A stretch of DNA of 64,000 bases from Mesorhabditis belari (GCA_958450365.1 CAUEEP010000924.1:124001-188000), one strand, 5' to 3'. Counted from the first letter of the stretch, positions 1 through 11,873 are shown. The notes: a model not told the origin generated them from the letters alone. Program-made: numbers and translations.

Positions 1-100
1 CGAGGACGCTCAACAAGCCGCTTAGCTAAAATCAAAGTACTTTTTTTGCAATTAAGCCATAAAATTACTAACCTTATTTGTTTTGTTATTAATCACAAAG

Positions 101-108
101 TTTAGGGA
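101..108 (+). promoter_or_regulatory. Probable trans-splice acceptor of the APEH gene
   Basis: A TTTAG acceptor ends at 105, three bases before the start codon at 109, in an A/T-rich stretch. An acceptor this close to an ATG with no upstream donor in view is typical of nematode spliced-leader addition. It fits the SL1 RNA gene near 11.85 kb. The function is inferred. Confidence 0.6.
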
Positions 109-3100
109 ATGGAGAAACTGAAAGATGTGTATTGCGATCTCGCCCAAATTCCTATCCCTACGCAAGGACGCATTTTGAAGAGGGACTCTGGAGTTGTGGA
201 AGTTTGTTTTTGTTTTAGTAATAGGCATGCAAGTAGAGCATACCTTTGTAGTAAATTTCTACATATGAAATTTATAAAGCTACCTCTTTAGGTTGCGTCT
301 GTATGGTCGAATCGGGCTCTTGCAATGAAGAAGGTTTCGCGTTCTCAACGAATTTCGGTCCTCAATGAGACGGAGATTGGTTTCGACATCGTCACTTCAA
401 CAGCTGTTCCTCTGGCTTCTATTGAGTAAGTATTCCGGCAATTTATCTGTTTTTTACAAGGCCTAGATCATCTTACCGGTAGTTGATTTATAAGTTTAGG
501 GCACAAACCGCTGCCTATTCGCCTTCAAATCAAAAAGTTGCTCAACTTTTCACGGTGCAAGAGAATTCTGATAAGAAGTATTACTTAAACGTAAGCTTGT
601 ACCATTAGATTATGAATTAATTACTGTATCCTTAGGTCTTCGATCAACGCGAACACGTAGAATTGCTTTCTGCAGATTTGAGTGCACAAAAGAAACATGG
701 AACAGTTTATGGATTGGGATCAGGTATATTTTTACTATTAAATCATAAATTAAGTAGCATAATCTAGACATTTTTATTTAGAACCCTTTGGCACTCTAAG
801 CTTTTCGGTTGGAGAAGGACATGTACTCTATGCGGCCGAGCAAGTTTTCAAAGCGAGCCAGTTCTTTGATGGCGATATTGAATGGGACAACGAGGAGAAA
901 GTGATCGAAGCAAAATTGGTTGCCTAAAGAGTGTTATTGTTCAACAGTTATTATTTTTAGGGCAGCAAGTACGAACTCATAGAATCGTGGGGAGAAGGAT
1001 GTTTCGATGTGATACGACCTCAGCTCTGCATTTGCGATATCACTACGGGATTGGTGACCGTACTTGATCAAGTGCCCAAAAATATCTCCCCATCATTTGT
1101 AAGTTTTACATGCCTTGCTGATACCGTTTTGTTTAGGCAATTTGGACACCGAATGACACAGGAATTCTTTTCTTTGGCATTGAAGACAAGCCATTCCGCC
1201 TGGGGAGAATTTTCTGCAATAATCGACGGTTTTTATTTTGCTTTTCTCATTAGCACTCAAGTTTAGTGGCTCGTTGTATTACTATGATCTGGAGTCGGCA
1301 AATTTGAAAGTAATCGGACAACCAGGTATGATTTTTGTCAATATATAGCCGAAATCAAATTTTAGGTGTCGCTATTGAACACCCGACTTTCTCTCCGGAT
1401 GGAACAACTCTTGTCTTTTGGCAAAGAGAGGCCGATGGACCGCATCAAGCAGCGATGAAAATGGTCAAGGTAGTTTTACCTATCAAGATGACATTCACTG
1501 CCTTATTCAGGTTCCCTGGCCCTATGATGGAAGCGATCCGGAGGAGATTGTTGGCATTGTTAATGAGGCGAGCATTCAAGACAACGAATTTCCCGGACTC
1601 TTCTTGATTCAGAAAACACAAAAGCCAGTTTTTCAAAGTAATTAGGCAGTCAAAAAACTGTGATTAATAAAGCTCAATAATCGAATTTAGATAACAAATC
1701 ATTTTTCTAATATAGGAAATTGCAAAACATGAACTTTTAATTTTTAGCCCCTGGTGTGAAGATGGTCGTCGAATCGTTTTTGGTAGTGCATGGCATAGCA
1801 AGACAGAGATTCTCATCGTTGATGTTGTGGAGAAGAAGCTGACAAGGCTGACAAATCTTGGTATAGTGTTAAAATGTACGTCTCATATAATTTGTTTTAG
1901 GAGAGCAAATTCACGGGTCTTGGTCACTACTCGATACGAGATCAGACTTGGTGCTCGCTGTTGCTTCAGCTCCGAATAGACCATATACGACACTTCTCGG
2001 CAAGATTCCGCCAAGCGGCTCGGAAAATCAGGTCAGGTTTTGTTTTTTCTTAATCTTATAGTATAATTATCTAGACCAGTGGAATTGTATCTTTGTTCGT
2101 GGTGATAGGTGTCCGTTGTATTCAATTAAATCAAGTAATTGCCTTTTTCTAGATGACTTGGACTCGCGTCGACGGAATTTCGCCAAGTAACGATTTGCGA
2201 CGATCGGTGGCCGATGTTTCATGGAAACTAATCGAGTTTCAGCGAGAAGGCAAATCTTTGAGACCTGACAATAATTTGAGTCTTTTAGGTCACACTCCGT
2301 ATCAAGGCATTTTGGTGACGCCAAATGAGGGAACAACTCTTCCATTGGTCGTCTTTCCGCATGGTGGACCACATGGATGCAGTATGGCTATGTGGGGTTT
2401 TATTCCTCGCATATATAAATCATAATCCTGAATGCTAACTCTTAACCTTTTGCAGGTGGCCTCGACGGGACGTAGGATTGCTTTTGAACTCTGGCTTTGC
2501 TGTGCTACAGGTTGGCATCATTTGAGCAAGTTACGTGAATCCCTAAGTTTAGGTCAACTATCATGGCTCGATTGGATTTGGTGACAAATTTGTGCGATCG
2601 CTTCCGGGTCAGTGTGGCGATTTGGAAATCAAGGATGTACAGGTGTGTTTCTTTTTCTACAAAAACAACGAGTGATATATTTTAGCATGCTGCTGAGACA
2701 GTGCTCAAGACAGAGAAGCGGTTGGATTCGAGTCGTGTTGTAGCTTTTGGAGGTAGCCATGGAGGATTCACAGTTTCGCACTTGATTGGACAATATCCGG
2801 TAGTTTGTTATGATTTTTAATTAACTTCACCTTTTAGAAGTTCTACAAGGCTTGCTGTGCGTTGAATCCCGTGCTGAACATTGCTTCCATGTACGACACA
2901 ACGGATATCACAGATTGGTGAGTGGTGTTTAATCTGATACTTTTTTCTGTCAAATTTTAAGTTTATCGTGTTCTGAGTTAATTTGCATTTTTTTCAGGAC
3001 ATGGTATGAGGGAACAGGAAACGAGCCAAGATGGCAAAGTTTGCCAACTGCCGAAGAACGCGATCAAATGCACAGATGCTCACCGATTCAGCACGTAGAA

Positions 3101-3464
3101 AAGGTAGAGTTGCATTTTTTTATTCTTCTAGACCATATAATTTTAAAGATTGCTCGAATTTTTAGGTGACGACACCATATCTGTTGCTGATTGGCGAGAA
3201 AGATCTGCGAGTAGTGCCACACTATCGCGGATATGTTCGAAATTTGCAGGCACGTGGTGTTCCTTGCAAGTAAGTATTCAGCTTTATTTTTGTTTAAAAA
3301 TTTTAGACATCAAAGTTTTGCTAAGTAAACTAGCCACAAAACAAATTTGATTTGTTTCGTACAGGGTTCTCACTTACCCACCATCGAAACATCAACTGGA
3401 GGAAGTCGAAGTGGAGGCCGATTTCGCGATCAACATGGTGCGCTGGTTCGAAAAGTATCTTTAG
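109..3464 (+). CDS. dpf-5: Acylaminoacyl-peptidase (APEH, dpf-5 type), 20 exons
   Basis: A serine exopeptidase of the prolyl oligopeptidase family (S9C) that removes N-acylated residues from peptides in the cytosol. Exons read: 109-201, 292-425, 500-590, 636-723, 782-918, 961-1098, 1137-1228, 1267-1325, 1366-1469, 1511-1637, 1748-1860, 1901-2031, 2153-2391, 2456-2510, 2553-2642, 2686-2799, 2838-2917, 2998-3103, 3166-3269, 3365-3464. The product is about 731 residues, close to human APEH. The N-terminal half is the beta-propeller ([21 protein letters not shown]). The C-terminal alpha/beta hydrolase has FPHGGPHG, the nucleophile in GGSHGGF (Ser about 588), Asp about 677 in GEKDLRVVP, and His about 708 in [13 protein letters not shown]. 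The triad is complete. Every junction keeps frame except exon 10/11, where the only GT donor (1638) and only AG acceptor (1747) are one base out. A base error or a non-canonical site there is likely. The symbol is by family and not tested for orthology. Confidence 0.93.
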
Positions 3465-3623
3465 AAGTATGCATTGATTTCTGTGATTATATTGCTCTTT
3501 TTTTGTGATGTTTCTCCGGTTAATTGTTTAGTGATTATTGATCTGTTTTATGGCATGGATGATTGATTTGACTTAATTTTTTTCTGTAATCGATAAATTG
3601 TATGCATATTGAAAAATTTAGCA

Positions 3624-3629
3624 AATAAA
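3624..3629 (+). terminator. Poly(A) signal AATAAA of the APEH gene
   Basis: AATAAA lies 160 bases after the stop codon at 3464, with no other gene between. It is the first good cleavage signal after the APEH gene. Confidence 0.6.
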
Positions 3630-3649
3630 GAAAAGTAATTAAAAGGGTC

Positions 3650-5027
3650 TGTCAAAATTAAAAAGGTGGAAATGGCGAGCGTATCTCATTGAATAAATTG
3701 ATCACATTGGTAATACATTTATCAAAACGTCTAGGGATGGGTACTGTAAGTATTACTGCGAGGATTCCGTTTCACTACACATTCCGGAATAGAAAGTGTT
3801 CTAACATTTAGATTTTACAATTATTCAATTGAAGAATCTGAAAGATGTTAGCATTGTTGATTAGATACCATTTTTTTTTGGCATATTGTAATGAATAGAG
3901 TTTGTGAACCCGTTAATTAAAGGATTTTTAGAAAAAATGCTTACACGTTCTTCTAGAGTTTGTTCATTGTAGAAAAGCGTTTACGAAAAGTTGAACAATT
4001 TGGAAAAGTACCGTAATCTCGTTTTCATAGTCGTAGTCAGTCATAGATTTGATGAGTTGAATGAGATCAAAATCAAATTAAACGGATCCAATAGAGGATT
4101 ACGGTAGGTTTCTAATTGCCCACCTTTTAGAAATCGATTAGAAAACCTTTTACCCACTCATTCATACCGTCTTTTTCTCTCTTACACATTTTAAACTAGA
4201 GTTAAAAACTTTAGTCCCATAAAATCGGGATCACACGTTTAGGATTTGAGCACAAAGAAATCCTTTCTTTAGAAAGCTTTCAACGAAAAAACCCTGAGCG
4301 ATAATCGTGGTGGTGAATGGTGGAGATGGAGTGGAGATAATGGGGCTCACCCCTTTCTGGTATCTCCTCCCCCATCCACTCAGCAGTCCAGCAATACCTA
4401 CAAATTGCTCCCATACTAGATCCAGCTTCTTTTTTGAGTTAACCACATTGCAATTATGACGTCTTAATACAGCTCCTTACTCCTTATTTTACATTTTACT
4501 CCTTATTGATAGAGCTTAAAGTTTCGGAATCAAAAACTCTGAGTGCTTTTTCTGTGATTGCTTTTCTTAGGAGCTGAGAGTGAGATTTGCTGGCTTGAAG
4601 CTGGCTTGCTGGCCCTATTTCGATTGAAATTTGTTTTAATTCGTTTCAATTAGCAAAAAGACTTAGATTTGCAGCAATTCACTTCTGAAATGAATGCATA
4701 AAGTGGTTTTTGATGAGTAAAAAAGCTTTATAGTATTGTAAAAGTTGAATTTAACGATTAGCCGATTTATTTGAAGCCGAGGTTAGCCGATTTATTTGAA
4801 AAAATAACCAATTCATCGATTGACCTACGGTTTACTTCATTAGAAACCTTCGGTTTACTTCATTACTTCATTTACTATACTTCATTACTTCATTTACTAT
4901 ACTTCATTACTTCATTACTTCATTAATAGTTAATGTACAATAAATGTTATTCACAAGGGAAGATCAATCAAGTGTGGGAAGACAATCGAGTGTGTCCCAA
5001 TCGAGTGTGGTGGTGAAATGACATCGG
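3650..5027. other. Intergenic stretch, no gene seen
   Basis: No convincing coding sequence. A short TACCGTA-ended foldback lies at 4009-4106 and a TTCATTACTT-type simple repeat at about 4850-4925. The 71-residue frame on the minus strand near 4231-4446 resembles nothing I know and has no gene context. Confidence 0.5.
4009..4106. mobile_element. Short TACCGTAATC-ended foldback (MITE-like)
   Basis: The left end reads TACCGTAATC and the right end GATTACGGTA, with TA at both borders. The element is about 98 bp and has no coding capacity. The same ends occur at 27795-27960, so this looks like a small non-autonomous DNA element family. Confidence 0.5.
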
Positions 5028-5442
5028 CTATAGATCATTCGATGCAGAATTTCACCCTGATTCCGAATTTGCTTTCCGTTTTTGGAATACAGCACCCTGT
5101 CATTTCACCAGATCAATTACCTCTAGAAAAAAGAAAACAAAGTTAAACTGCGGCTTGAACCCGAGCCTTGAACCCGAGCCCTCGTATTCTAGTCGACTAC
5201 CACTCGACCACTGCTGCTTTCCCTCGGTCACTGCTGCTTTCCAAACTCTTCGGGAAAACTGCTTGTAAACTCGAGGGATGATTTTCTATTTTCTGCCTAT
5301 TTTCCTATTTTCCTATTTTCCTATTTTCTGCGATTCCATACAAAACTTTGCACGCGTAAAACTTTTGACAGAGTGCTCGATAGCAGAAATGAAAAGCAGA
5401 TTCGGAATCAGCGTAAAATTCTGCGTCGAATGATCTATAGCT
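5028..5442. mobile_element. Foldback element containing a tRNA-like unit
   Basis: The ends are inverted copies (CTATAGATCATTCGATGCAG at the left, its complement at the right). Inside, the minus strand carries a tRNA-like unit at about 5149-5220 with an A-box-like TGGTCGAGTGG and a B-box-like GGGTTCAAGCC. The right arm (5330-5440) belongs to a repeat shared with copies near 18767, 20750 and 53205. No acceptor stem pairs, so this is not a functional tRNA gene. It is best read as a SINE-derived foldback. Confidence 0.55.
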
Positions 5443-5721
5443 GGATGTCATTTGGGCAACTTATCCAGTTGACCATGCCTTGTCAGTTAAAAATTTGTCT
5501 TGCTCTTGCTTTGCTTTTGCTCTTGTCCACCTTACAATCAGAAATTTATCTCTTGTTGCGGCAATTATGGCTCACCCTTTATAGTAGATTATTTAATTTC
5601 CATTTCATTTCATTTTATTGAGACTAGGGAAGTCTACGCAAAAAATTGAGTCCAAAGCCTCTCGCTTTGGACTTCCATTTCGCTTTGGAATCATTTAGCT
5701 TTGGACTTCCATTTCGCTTTG

Positions 5722-6174
5722 GAATCCAACTCGAAAAAAAACCCATCACCCAGCCATTTCTCAACGAACCAAAAGCAAAACCCCCAATGAATGGCTGTTT
5801 TTTGGTCTAAATAGCTGAAAAGATTGGTGTTTTGTAGATTCTTCTTAGCCAATTATCCTCCTGGCTTGGTTGTTAATTGGTAGTTTCGTGGATCCGGGCC
5901 CTAGAGCTCATCTTACAGAAGGCTTACATTGGACTGGTCCCAGCTAGTTTTAGCTTGAAAACTTGAGCTTACCCAGTGCTTGGCTGACTTGTCCAGTGCT
6001 TAACTGTCTTACCCTCCTCCTCGGCAATTTTGAATCCAACTCGAAAAATAACCCATCACCCAGCCATTTCTCAACGAACCCAAAAGCAAAACCCCCAATG
6101 AATGGCTGTTTTTTTGGTCTAAATAGCTGAAAAGATTGGTGTTTTGTAGATTCTTCTTAGCCAATTATCCTCCT
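5722..6174. repeat. Direct duplication of a segment of about 145 bp
   Basis: The segment at 5722-5871 (GAATCCAACTCG through AATTATCCTCCT) recurs at 6032-6174 with very few changes. The spacer of about 160 bp is unrelated. No coding content is apparent. Confidence 0.75.
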
Positions 6175-6639
6175 CGGGGCAATCTCGGGGCCCATTCGTC
6201 AGTATCCCATTTCCCATCGCGCAGATACATCGGCTCTGAATGGATCTCTTTCTCCTCTTTTTTGGCTCTCGCCCACCTTTGCCAAATTTTCTGCCAATAG
6301 ATCTCTATCTTTTCTTTTTTTTTTCTGGGGCTATTCCGAGGCACACATACGATGAATTATATAAGAAGAAAGCTCATCAAGAACCCCGGCTTTGGGGGTT
6401 TTCCCAAAGGTTTTTGACTGGAGTCGGGCATTTTTTTTTTCAATTCCAATCTTGTTTTGGGTGTTATGTTGATAGTTTTTCAAATCAATGAGGCTTAAAG
6501 TTTCTTGAGAATTGTTTAATGGAAAGGTTTGAGCTTCAAAAGCTAGAGTTTATTCAAATGAAAGCTATACTTTTGAAGAAGTTGCCATTTCCAGTAAACG
6601 TGAAAATTTCAATCTTGTATTTGAGGTTGTACTATTGAA

Positions 6640-6912
6640 CTTTTCTATTGTACTATTGTACTTTCTATTGTACTATTGTACCTTCTATTGCACTATTGTA
6701 CCTTCTATTGTACTATTGTACCTTCTATTGTACTATTGTACTTTCTATTGTACTATTGTACCTTCTATTGCACTATTGTACCTTCTATTGTACTTGTACT
6801 CTCTGTCATTGTACCTTCTATTGCATATTGTACTTTCTATTGTACTATTATACTTTCTATTGTACTATTGTACCTTCTATTGTACTATTGTACCTTCTAT
6901 TGTACTATTGTA
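6640..6912. repeat. Minisatellite, unit about 21 bp (CTTCTATTGTACTATTGTAC)
   Basis: About 13 near-perfect units in tandem. The three open frames across it code only for Leu/Tyr/Cys repeats and come from the repeat, not from a gene. Confidence 0.9.
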
Positions 6913-6947
6913 TCCCTGAAAAAGACACTTTTCTAAAATGTAAGAAA

Positions 6948-7034
6948 ACTAAATAACTAAATAACTAGATAACTAGATAACTAGTTAACTAGATAACTAG
7001 ATAACTAAATAACTAAATAACTAAATAACTAGAT
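6948..7034. repeat. Simple tandem repeat, unit about 8 bp (ATAACTAG/ATAACTAA)
   Basis: About ten units directly after the preceding minisatellite. The two arrays sit side by side with different units. Confidence 0.8.
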
Positions 7035-7400
7035 ACATTCTTGAAAAAGCTTTATTTTTTCAAGGTTTTAAAGCTCAGATCTCTTATTTGGAGCTCAATT
7101 TATGCTCAGATCATAAAATTTTCCTTTCGAAGCAAAGTCAATTCAGTCAATCGATTCAAATATTAAGATTGGCAAGCGTTCTTAATAATTCCTAAAGAAT
7201 GCTGCTGTAGCTAGGCTAGATTTGCGTGCGTTCAATCTTTTGACGGAGTGGCCTAAATTAGCAATAAATACTGATGATGATTTTGACGCTTGACTAGCTG
7301 AACGAGGACTTTTCTGGGGAGATCAACGCAATTTTCCCAACACTGACATGAAGCTAAAAGTATATGCTAACGGCAACGATTATTGTTTCTTCTTCTCATC

Positions 7401-7639
7401 TACCGTATTCTCTCTAATATTAGTGCACCTTGAGCGTCGCCTAAATTCCTCAAAATCTCGAGAACCGCTTATCTAGCTTATCTAGCTACCAGAACCTATC
7501 GATGTGGGGTCGGAAAATGTAGCTGACGATGAGATCTAGTGGGGGATTTGAGTGTTGAGCTTCTGGGAAGACTTGGAAACCGTAAAATAGTCATCAACTC
7601 GGCTCGACCAGGTGCACTACTATTAGAGAGAATACAGTA
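7401..7639. mobile_element. MITE family A, copy 1 (TACCGTATTCTCTCTAAT ends)
   Basis: The element starts TACCGTATTCTCTCTAAT and ends with the complement (ATTAGAGAGAATACAGTA); TA forms both borders. About 239 bp, no open frame. The body contains ATCGATGTGGGGTCGG. Other copies are at 10369-10587 and, inverted and damaged, at 48153-48355. Confidence 0.8.
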
Positions 7640-8221
7640 AGCGTACTGTACTTTTTGCTCTAAAAAATGGATTATGTTTCGAGTTTTTATAAGGAAAAAG
7701 CACAGTACGCCTAGCTATTCTTAAATCCTATCGAGAAAACGGTCATTTTCGAGTTTCTTAGTACCATTAAACAATTTCTAACTGAAATCCACCAATCAGT
7801 TTCTGTCTCTTTGTCTCTGTCCCTTTGTGAAGTCTTTTTTTTTCCATCCACTTATTAGTGATTCCCGTATTCTGCATTTTTCATCACTGCCCAACTAGAA
7901 AGTTGGGGAAATGACGAGACAGGGAATTAATGAAATCAATTTTTGTGCCACATTTTCAGCAAAAAACTCTGAGATCAATTAAATTTATTTCAATTCAATC
8001 GTTAAACGAATGACTATCGTGATTTTTTTTGAGCCTTTGAATTGAGGATTTTTGAGAGAAAACCGATAAGACGAGTTTTTTCTTCGTCATTCACCGGAAA
8101 ATGATTCCCTCGAAAAATTTTGAACTTAACTTTAAACCTTTACAACTATTACTTTGAATTGCGCTCTGGCAAGCGATGAATGTACTTTGTGCTTTGCTTT
8201 GCTTTGCTGTAAAATCTAAAC

Positions 8222-8409
8222 GCATTCTAGAAGATCTAGAAGATGGGGAGTCTAGATCTAGAAAGGGGAATCTAGATCTAGAAGATGGGGAATCTAGGAG
8301 ATCTAGAAGATGGAGAATCTAGATCTAGAAGATGGGGAGTCTAGATCTAGAAGATGGAGAATCTAGATCTAGAAGATGGGGAATCTAGAAGGTCTAGAAG
8401 ATGGGGATC
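8222..8409. repeat. TCTAGAAGATGGGGA satellite, left part
   Basis: Tandem units of TCTAGAAGATGGGGA-type sequence rich in AGATCT/TCTAGA. The same array resumes at 8934-9036, so it is interrupted by an inserted element. Confidence 0.8.
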
Positions 8410-8933
8410 TATTGGGTTGGGGAGAATGAGTCGGCGCCGAAAATCAAAAAAATGTCTAAAACTTCTATTCGACTTCGTCAAATAATATGCGTTTGATATC
8501 AGTAGAATGGTTAACTAATTCTCTACAAAATGACATTTAAAAGAAAATTCAAACAGCGCCTCCGCTCAAGAAAAAGCCATTTTTTCACAAAAACTACAAA
8601 CTGTGATCTAGAAAAAACCATTGGTGGGATCTTCCTGCAAATTTGGCAACTTAAGTAATTGAATGTGCTCTATCTTTTTTATATAAACACCAAAGAAGGT
8701 TTATGTGAAAGAAACTGTTCAAATGATGAGTCGGGCTCTTTGCCATTTTGACTAGCTGTGTTTGGGAGTCCATAAACTCCACGAAAGAAAAGCTTTGTGG
8801 AATCTCTCAAAAGTGATTTTGTAGAGAAATAGTGGATCCTTTTGATGAAACCAAACGTATATTTAAAGAAGGCTTTATGTGTGCAAAAAGTCCCTTTAAA
8901 GTTTGGCGCCGACTCATTCTCCCCAACCCAATA
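8410..8933. mobile_element. TTGGGTTGGGG-ended MITE inserted in a satellite
   Basis: The ends are perfect inverted repeats (TATTGGGTTGGGGAGAATGA at the left and its complement at the right), extending to GGCGCC. TA flanks both ends and satellite lies on both sides. TTGGGTTGG ends with TA target sites suggest mobilisation by a mariner-type transposase. No transposase remains in this 524-bp copy. Confidence 0.8.
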
Positions 8934-9036
8934 GAAGATCTAGAAGATGGGGATCTAGAAGATCTAGAAGATGGGGAATCTAGAAGATCTAGAAGATGGG
9001 GAAGCCGGAATTTCTAGAAGAGGGGGAATCTAGAAG
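8934..9036. repeat. TCTAGAAGATGGGGA satellite, right part
   Basis: Continuation of the satellite interrupted by the element just upstream. Units drift at its right end (GGAAGCCGGAATTTCTAGAAG). Confidence 0.75.
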
Positions 9037-10068
9037 CTACCGTATCTGGAAAGCTTCAGATTTCTGTCTTGATTTTGATCCAATTTCATTCACAATTTGA
9101 TTCCTGATCGAATTTCCTGATCGAACGTACTGTTTAAATATTTCTTGACTTGAACTTTATATTGTTTTGACTTGAAAGTCTTGTCGACTTTTTTGAAATT
9201 CTCGTTTATAAATGAATTACAAATAAATGAATAATTAGCGGATAAATGTGTGATTTTCATTAAATAAAAAACATTAATTCTTTCATTTCGCTCATTTTTA
9301 GGCGAATTTGAGTCGGCTTTGAAGCAAATTCTTGTCAAGAATCCAAGAAGAAGCAAATTCAAGAATTCCGACACGGGAGTTCTTGTTTTTGCCTAAAATC
9401 CTTTCAATAGACATAGAATGAAATCGGCTGAATGAATTTCTCTGAAAATTTGTCTATCTGCTTAGCTTTTTATTTTCTATCTTTTATCTTTTGACACTAA
9501 AATAGATTTCTGTGACAGAAACCTTTCAAGATTTGTTCAAAAAGCTTTTGTTTCCTCGTTTTTCACTGCTCGACTTGACACTAGTTCTGCAGCTCTAGCT
9601 CTACTTCTGCAACTCTAGCTCTAGTTTTATCCATTCTCAGATTTAGGTAAAAATAATTAGTTACTTGTAAAACACATACTTATTTGTAAAAACTACAAAT
9701 TGTCGCAATTGAATAATTTGCAGAGTTGAATCATTTGATTCTAGCTTCTAGGTTTCTAAAAATAAACTAAAGCGAGCTTTTCAGAATTTCTTAAAGATCA
9801 ATTTGTAAATAAATAATAGGACATAATAAAATAAGTCATAGATCGATTGATTCATTATTTACTTCAAGAAGTAACCTTTAAAAGGCTTTTAAAGCAGCAG
9901 ACTTTTTAAAGAAGACAAGAGTTTGATAGTGATAATGAAATGAATCAAACGAATCAAAAGAATCAAACAAAATCTGAAGGCAAGATTGTGATACAAAAGA
10001 AGATTTTAACAACAAAAGGAAATTTCGTCAAGGGGAGTCGAATCTGCGGTAAAAAGTGTCGTAACCGG
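9037..10068. other. A/T-rich intergenic stretch, no gene seen
   Basis: No frame with family resemblance or splice-site support. Only short simple repeats (CTCTAGCTCTA near 9590-9630, AATCAAA near 9945-9970) stand out. Confidence 0.5.
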
Positions 10069-10165
10069 GTTATATTCTAGCTTTCTATCCACTATTCCAG
10101 CTTCCTATCCACTATTCTAGCTTCCTATCCACTATTCCAGCTTCCTATCCACTATTCCAGCTTTC
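10069..10165. repeat. Tandem repeat, unit 20 bp (TATTCCAGCTTCCTATCCAC)
   Basis: Five units with one or two changes each. No coding potential. Confidence 0.85.
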
Positions 10166-10368
10166 TCTCCAACCGGCCCACATTAAGCATACGGGAAAGA
10201 TGCCTTTTATATAGATGTCAAAATCTTGTATGTCAAATATCTCGTGTTTCCGAAGTCCACTGCAAAAACTAAGAGCAGATTCGGAATACGCGATAATCGA
10301 ATCTATAAGATGGAGTCAGTCTCATAGCGAAAGGCCACTTAAGTAAGTAAGTTCATGCCTTTCCCTAG

Positions 10369-10587
10369 TACCGTATTCTCTCTAATAGTAGTCTCTGAGC
10401 GTCGCCTAAATTCCTCGAAATCTCGAGAACCGCTTATCAGAACCTATCGATGTGGGGTCGGAAAATGTAGCTGACGATGAGATCTTGTGGGGGATTTGAG
10501 TGTTGAGCTTCTGGGAAGACTTGGAAACTGTAAAATAGCCACCAACTCGGCTCGACCAGGTGCACTACTATTAGAGAAAATACAATA
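10369..10587. mobile_element. MITE family A, copy 2
   Basis: About 219 bp, same orientation as the copy at 7401-7639 and nearly identical in the body (TCGATGTGGGGTCGGAAAAT). It differs by small deletions, including loss of GTGCACC near the left end. The borders are TA. Confidence 0.8.
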
Positions 10588-11380
10588 ATTTGTCTTTGTA
10601 GTTTGTTTTGGCATAAATTTATCTCAGTCTAGAATCTCAACAAAGGCGATTTGGATAAGACCACGGTAGTTTTCGAAGTTGGCAAGTTTTGGCCAACTAC
10701 TACTTTAGGCTAGGCTAAAGTTAATCATCATAGCTATTACCTGGTTCTAATTGATTCACATCGTTCACAATTTTCTCCACCCGACTCTTCCCGACACTCG
10801 GTCCAATGTGAATATCGGTTAGCAAGACGATTTTCAACTCTGATCGAGGTTTCTTTTTCTAAGCCATGGCTTAGTTGATGTTAGCCGTTTTCCATACCAT
10901 ACCATTACTTCCATTAAACTTCAGTCAATCAAATTACAAGTTTTTCAATTTATCAAAGAAATCTGTCTCGAAAAGAACTCTAAAATCAATTCGCTTTATT
11001 TTTAGAATAGATTTTCAGCAATTTTCAGCAATTTTCAGCAAATTTCAGCAAATTTCAGCAAATTCAGTAAACTTTAAATCATTTTTTGGATATTCAGTCT
11101 ATTCTCAAGAAGAAAGGAAAGCGATGGGGCGGACGGGGAATTTTCCATTAGTTTTCCGGCTGTCAAGTGCAGATTTTGTCTGCTCTTCAAACCGAGCCGT
11201 CTCTCACACCGCAGAAAAAAAAATCCCTCAGAGATCCGAGTTGTGGTTTCGCTTTTAAAGATATTTAGTTATATCTTTAGATATATTTAGTTGAAAATGC
11301 TTTAAAGATAAAATTTCCTTTGTTTTATTCAAAGCTTTCCATTTCCGAAGCTTCAGAATTTCGGGTCATTGACACTTTCT
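10588..11380. other. Intergenic stretch, no gene seen
   Basis: Contains a short ATTTTCAGCAA repeat at about 11020-11071. The 127-residue frame at 10875-11258 covers that repeat and has no recognisable domain, so I do not call it a gene. Confidence 0.45.
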
Positions 11381-11384
11381 TTCA

Positions 11385-11710
11385 TTTGTTAGTTAGGTCA
11401 GCTTAGCTCTCGGGCTAGTTTGTAACTAATGGCTCAAGTCAAGGAGGACAAATAGGTGCTTTAAAGGGAGCTCTCGGGCTGGTTTGAAACTTTTCTAAGT
11501 CAAAGAAGCCACTATTTCCTTAGTCTAGGGGGAAATCAAGCTAAACTCAGCTCTCGTTGTTGTATTAAATCGAATAACATTTTTTCTGCAATCGAATAAC
11601 ATTTTAGATTAAGTCTAGCTTGGAGTTAGGTTACGGAACAAGTTAGATCAGCTTAGCTCTCGGGCTAGTTTGAAACTGATGGTTCAAGTCAAGAAGAACA
11701 AATATATTCC
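11385..11710. repeat. Three degenerate copies of a GCTCTCGGGCTAGTTTG segment
   Basis: Copies near 11385, 11465 and 11638 share TTAGCTCTCGGGCTAGTTTG followed by TCAAGTCAA(G/A)GA. They lie just outside the SL1/5S region. No coding potential. Confidence 0.6.
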
Positions 11711-11779
11711 CTAGCTTGACCTCTTGGCCTTGACCAGGTCAGGCCAGGCTGCAGGCAAGGCCAGGCCAGGCTTTTCACA

Positions 11780-11873
11780 CTTGCGCATCCCCCTTACGGG
11801 TTCCAAAATTTGTTCGAAACGCTTTCACCAGGTTTCGGGATTAATGCTAACCTCAAACTTGGGTAATTAAACC
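11780..11873 (-). ncRNA. sl1: SL1 spliced-leader RNA gene
   Basis: On the minus strand, 11873 down to 11852 reads the 22-base nematode SL1 leader (begins GGTTTAATTACCC, ends AAGTTTGAG). It is followed at once by a GTTAGC splice donor. About 40 bases on is an Sm-type site inside CAAATTTTGGAACC (about 11800-11815), then a short C/G hairpin (CCCGTAAGGGGG). Leader, donor, Sm site and 3' hairpin in that order are the known layout of SL RNAs, which donate the leader to mRNAs by trans-splicing. The exact 3' end is not visible. The 5S fragment at 12194 points the other way, as in nematode 5S/SL1 repeats. Confidence 0.88.

Noticed and set aside
6635..6956. Three overlapping open frames of 86-102 residues
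   Set aside because: They come from a 21-bp tandem repeat (a multiple of three) and encode only Leu/Tyr/Cys repeats.
10875..11258. 127-residue plus-strand frame
   Set aside because: Spans an ATTTTCAGCAA repeat and A/T-rich DNA; no recognisable domain or splice context.
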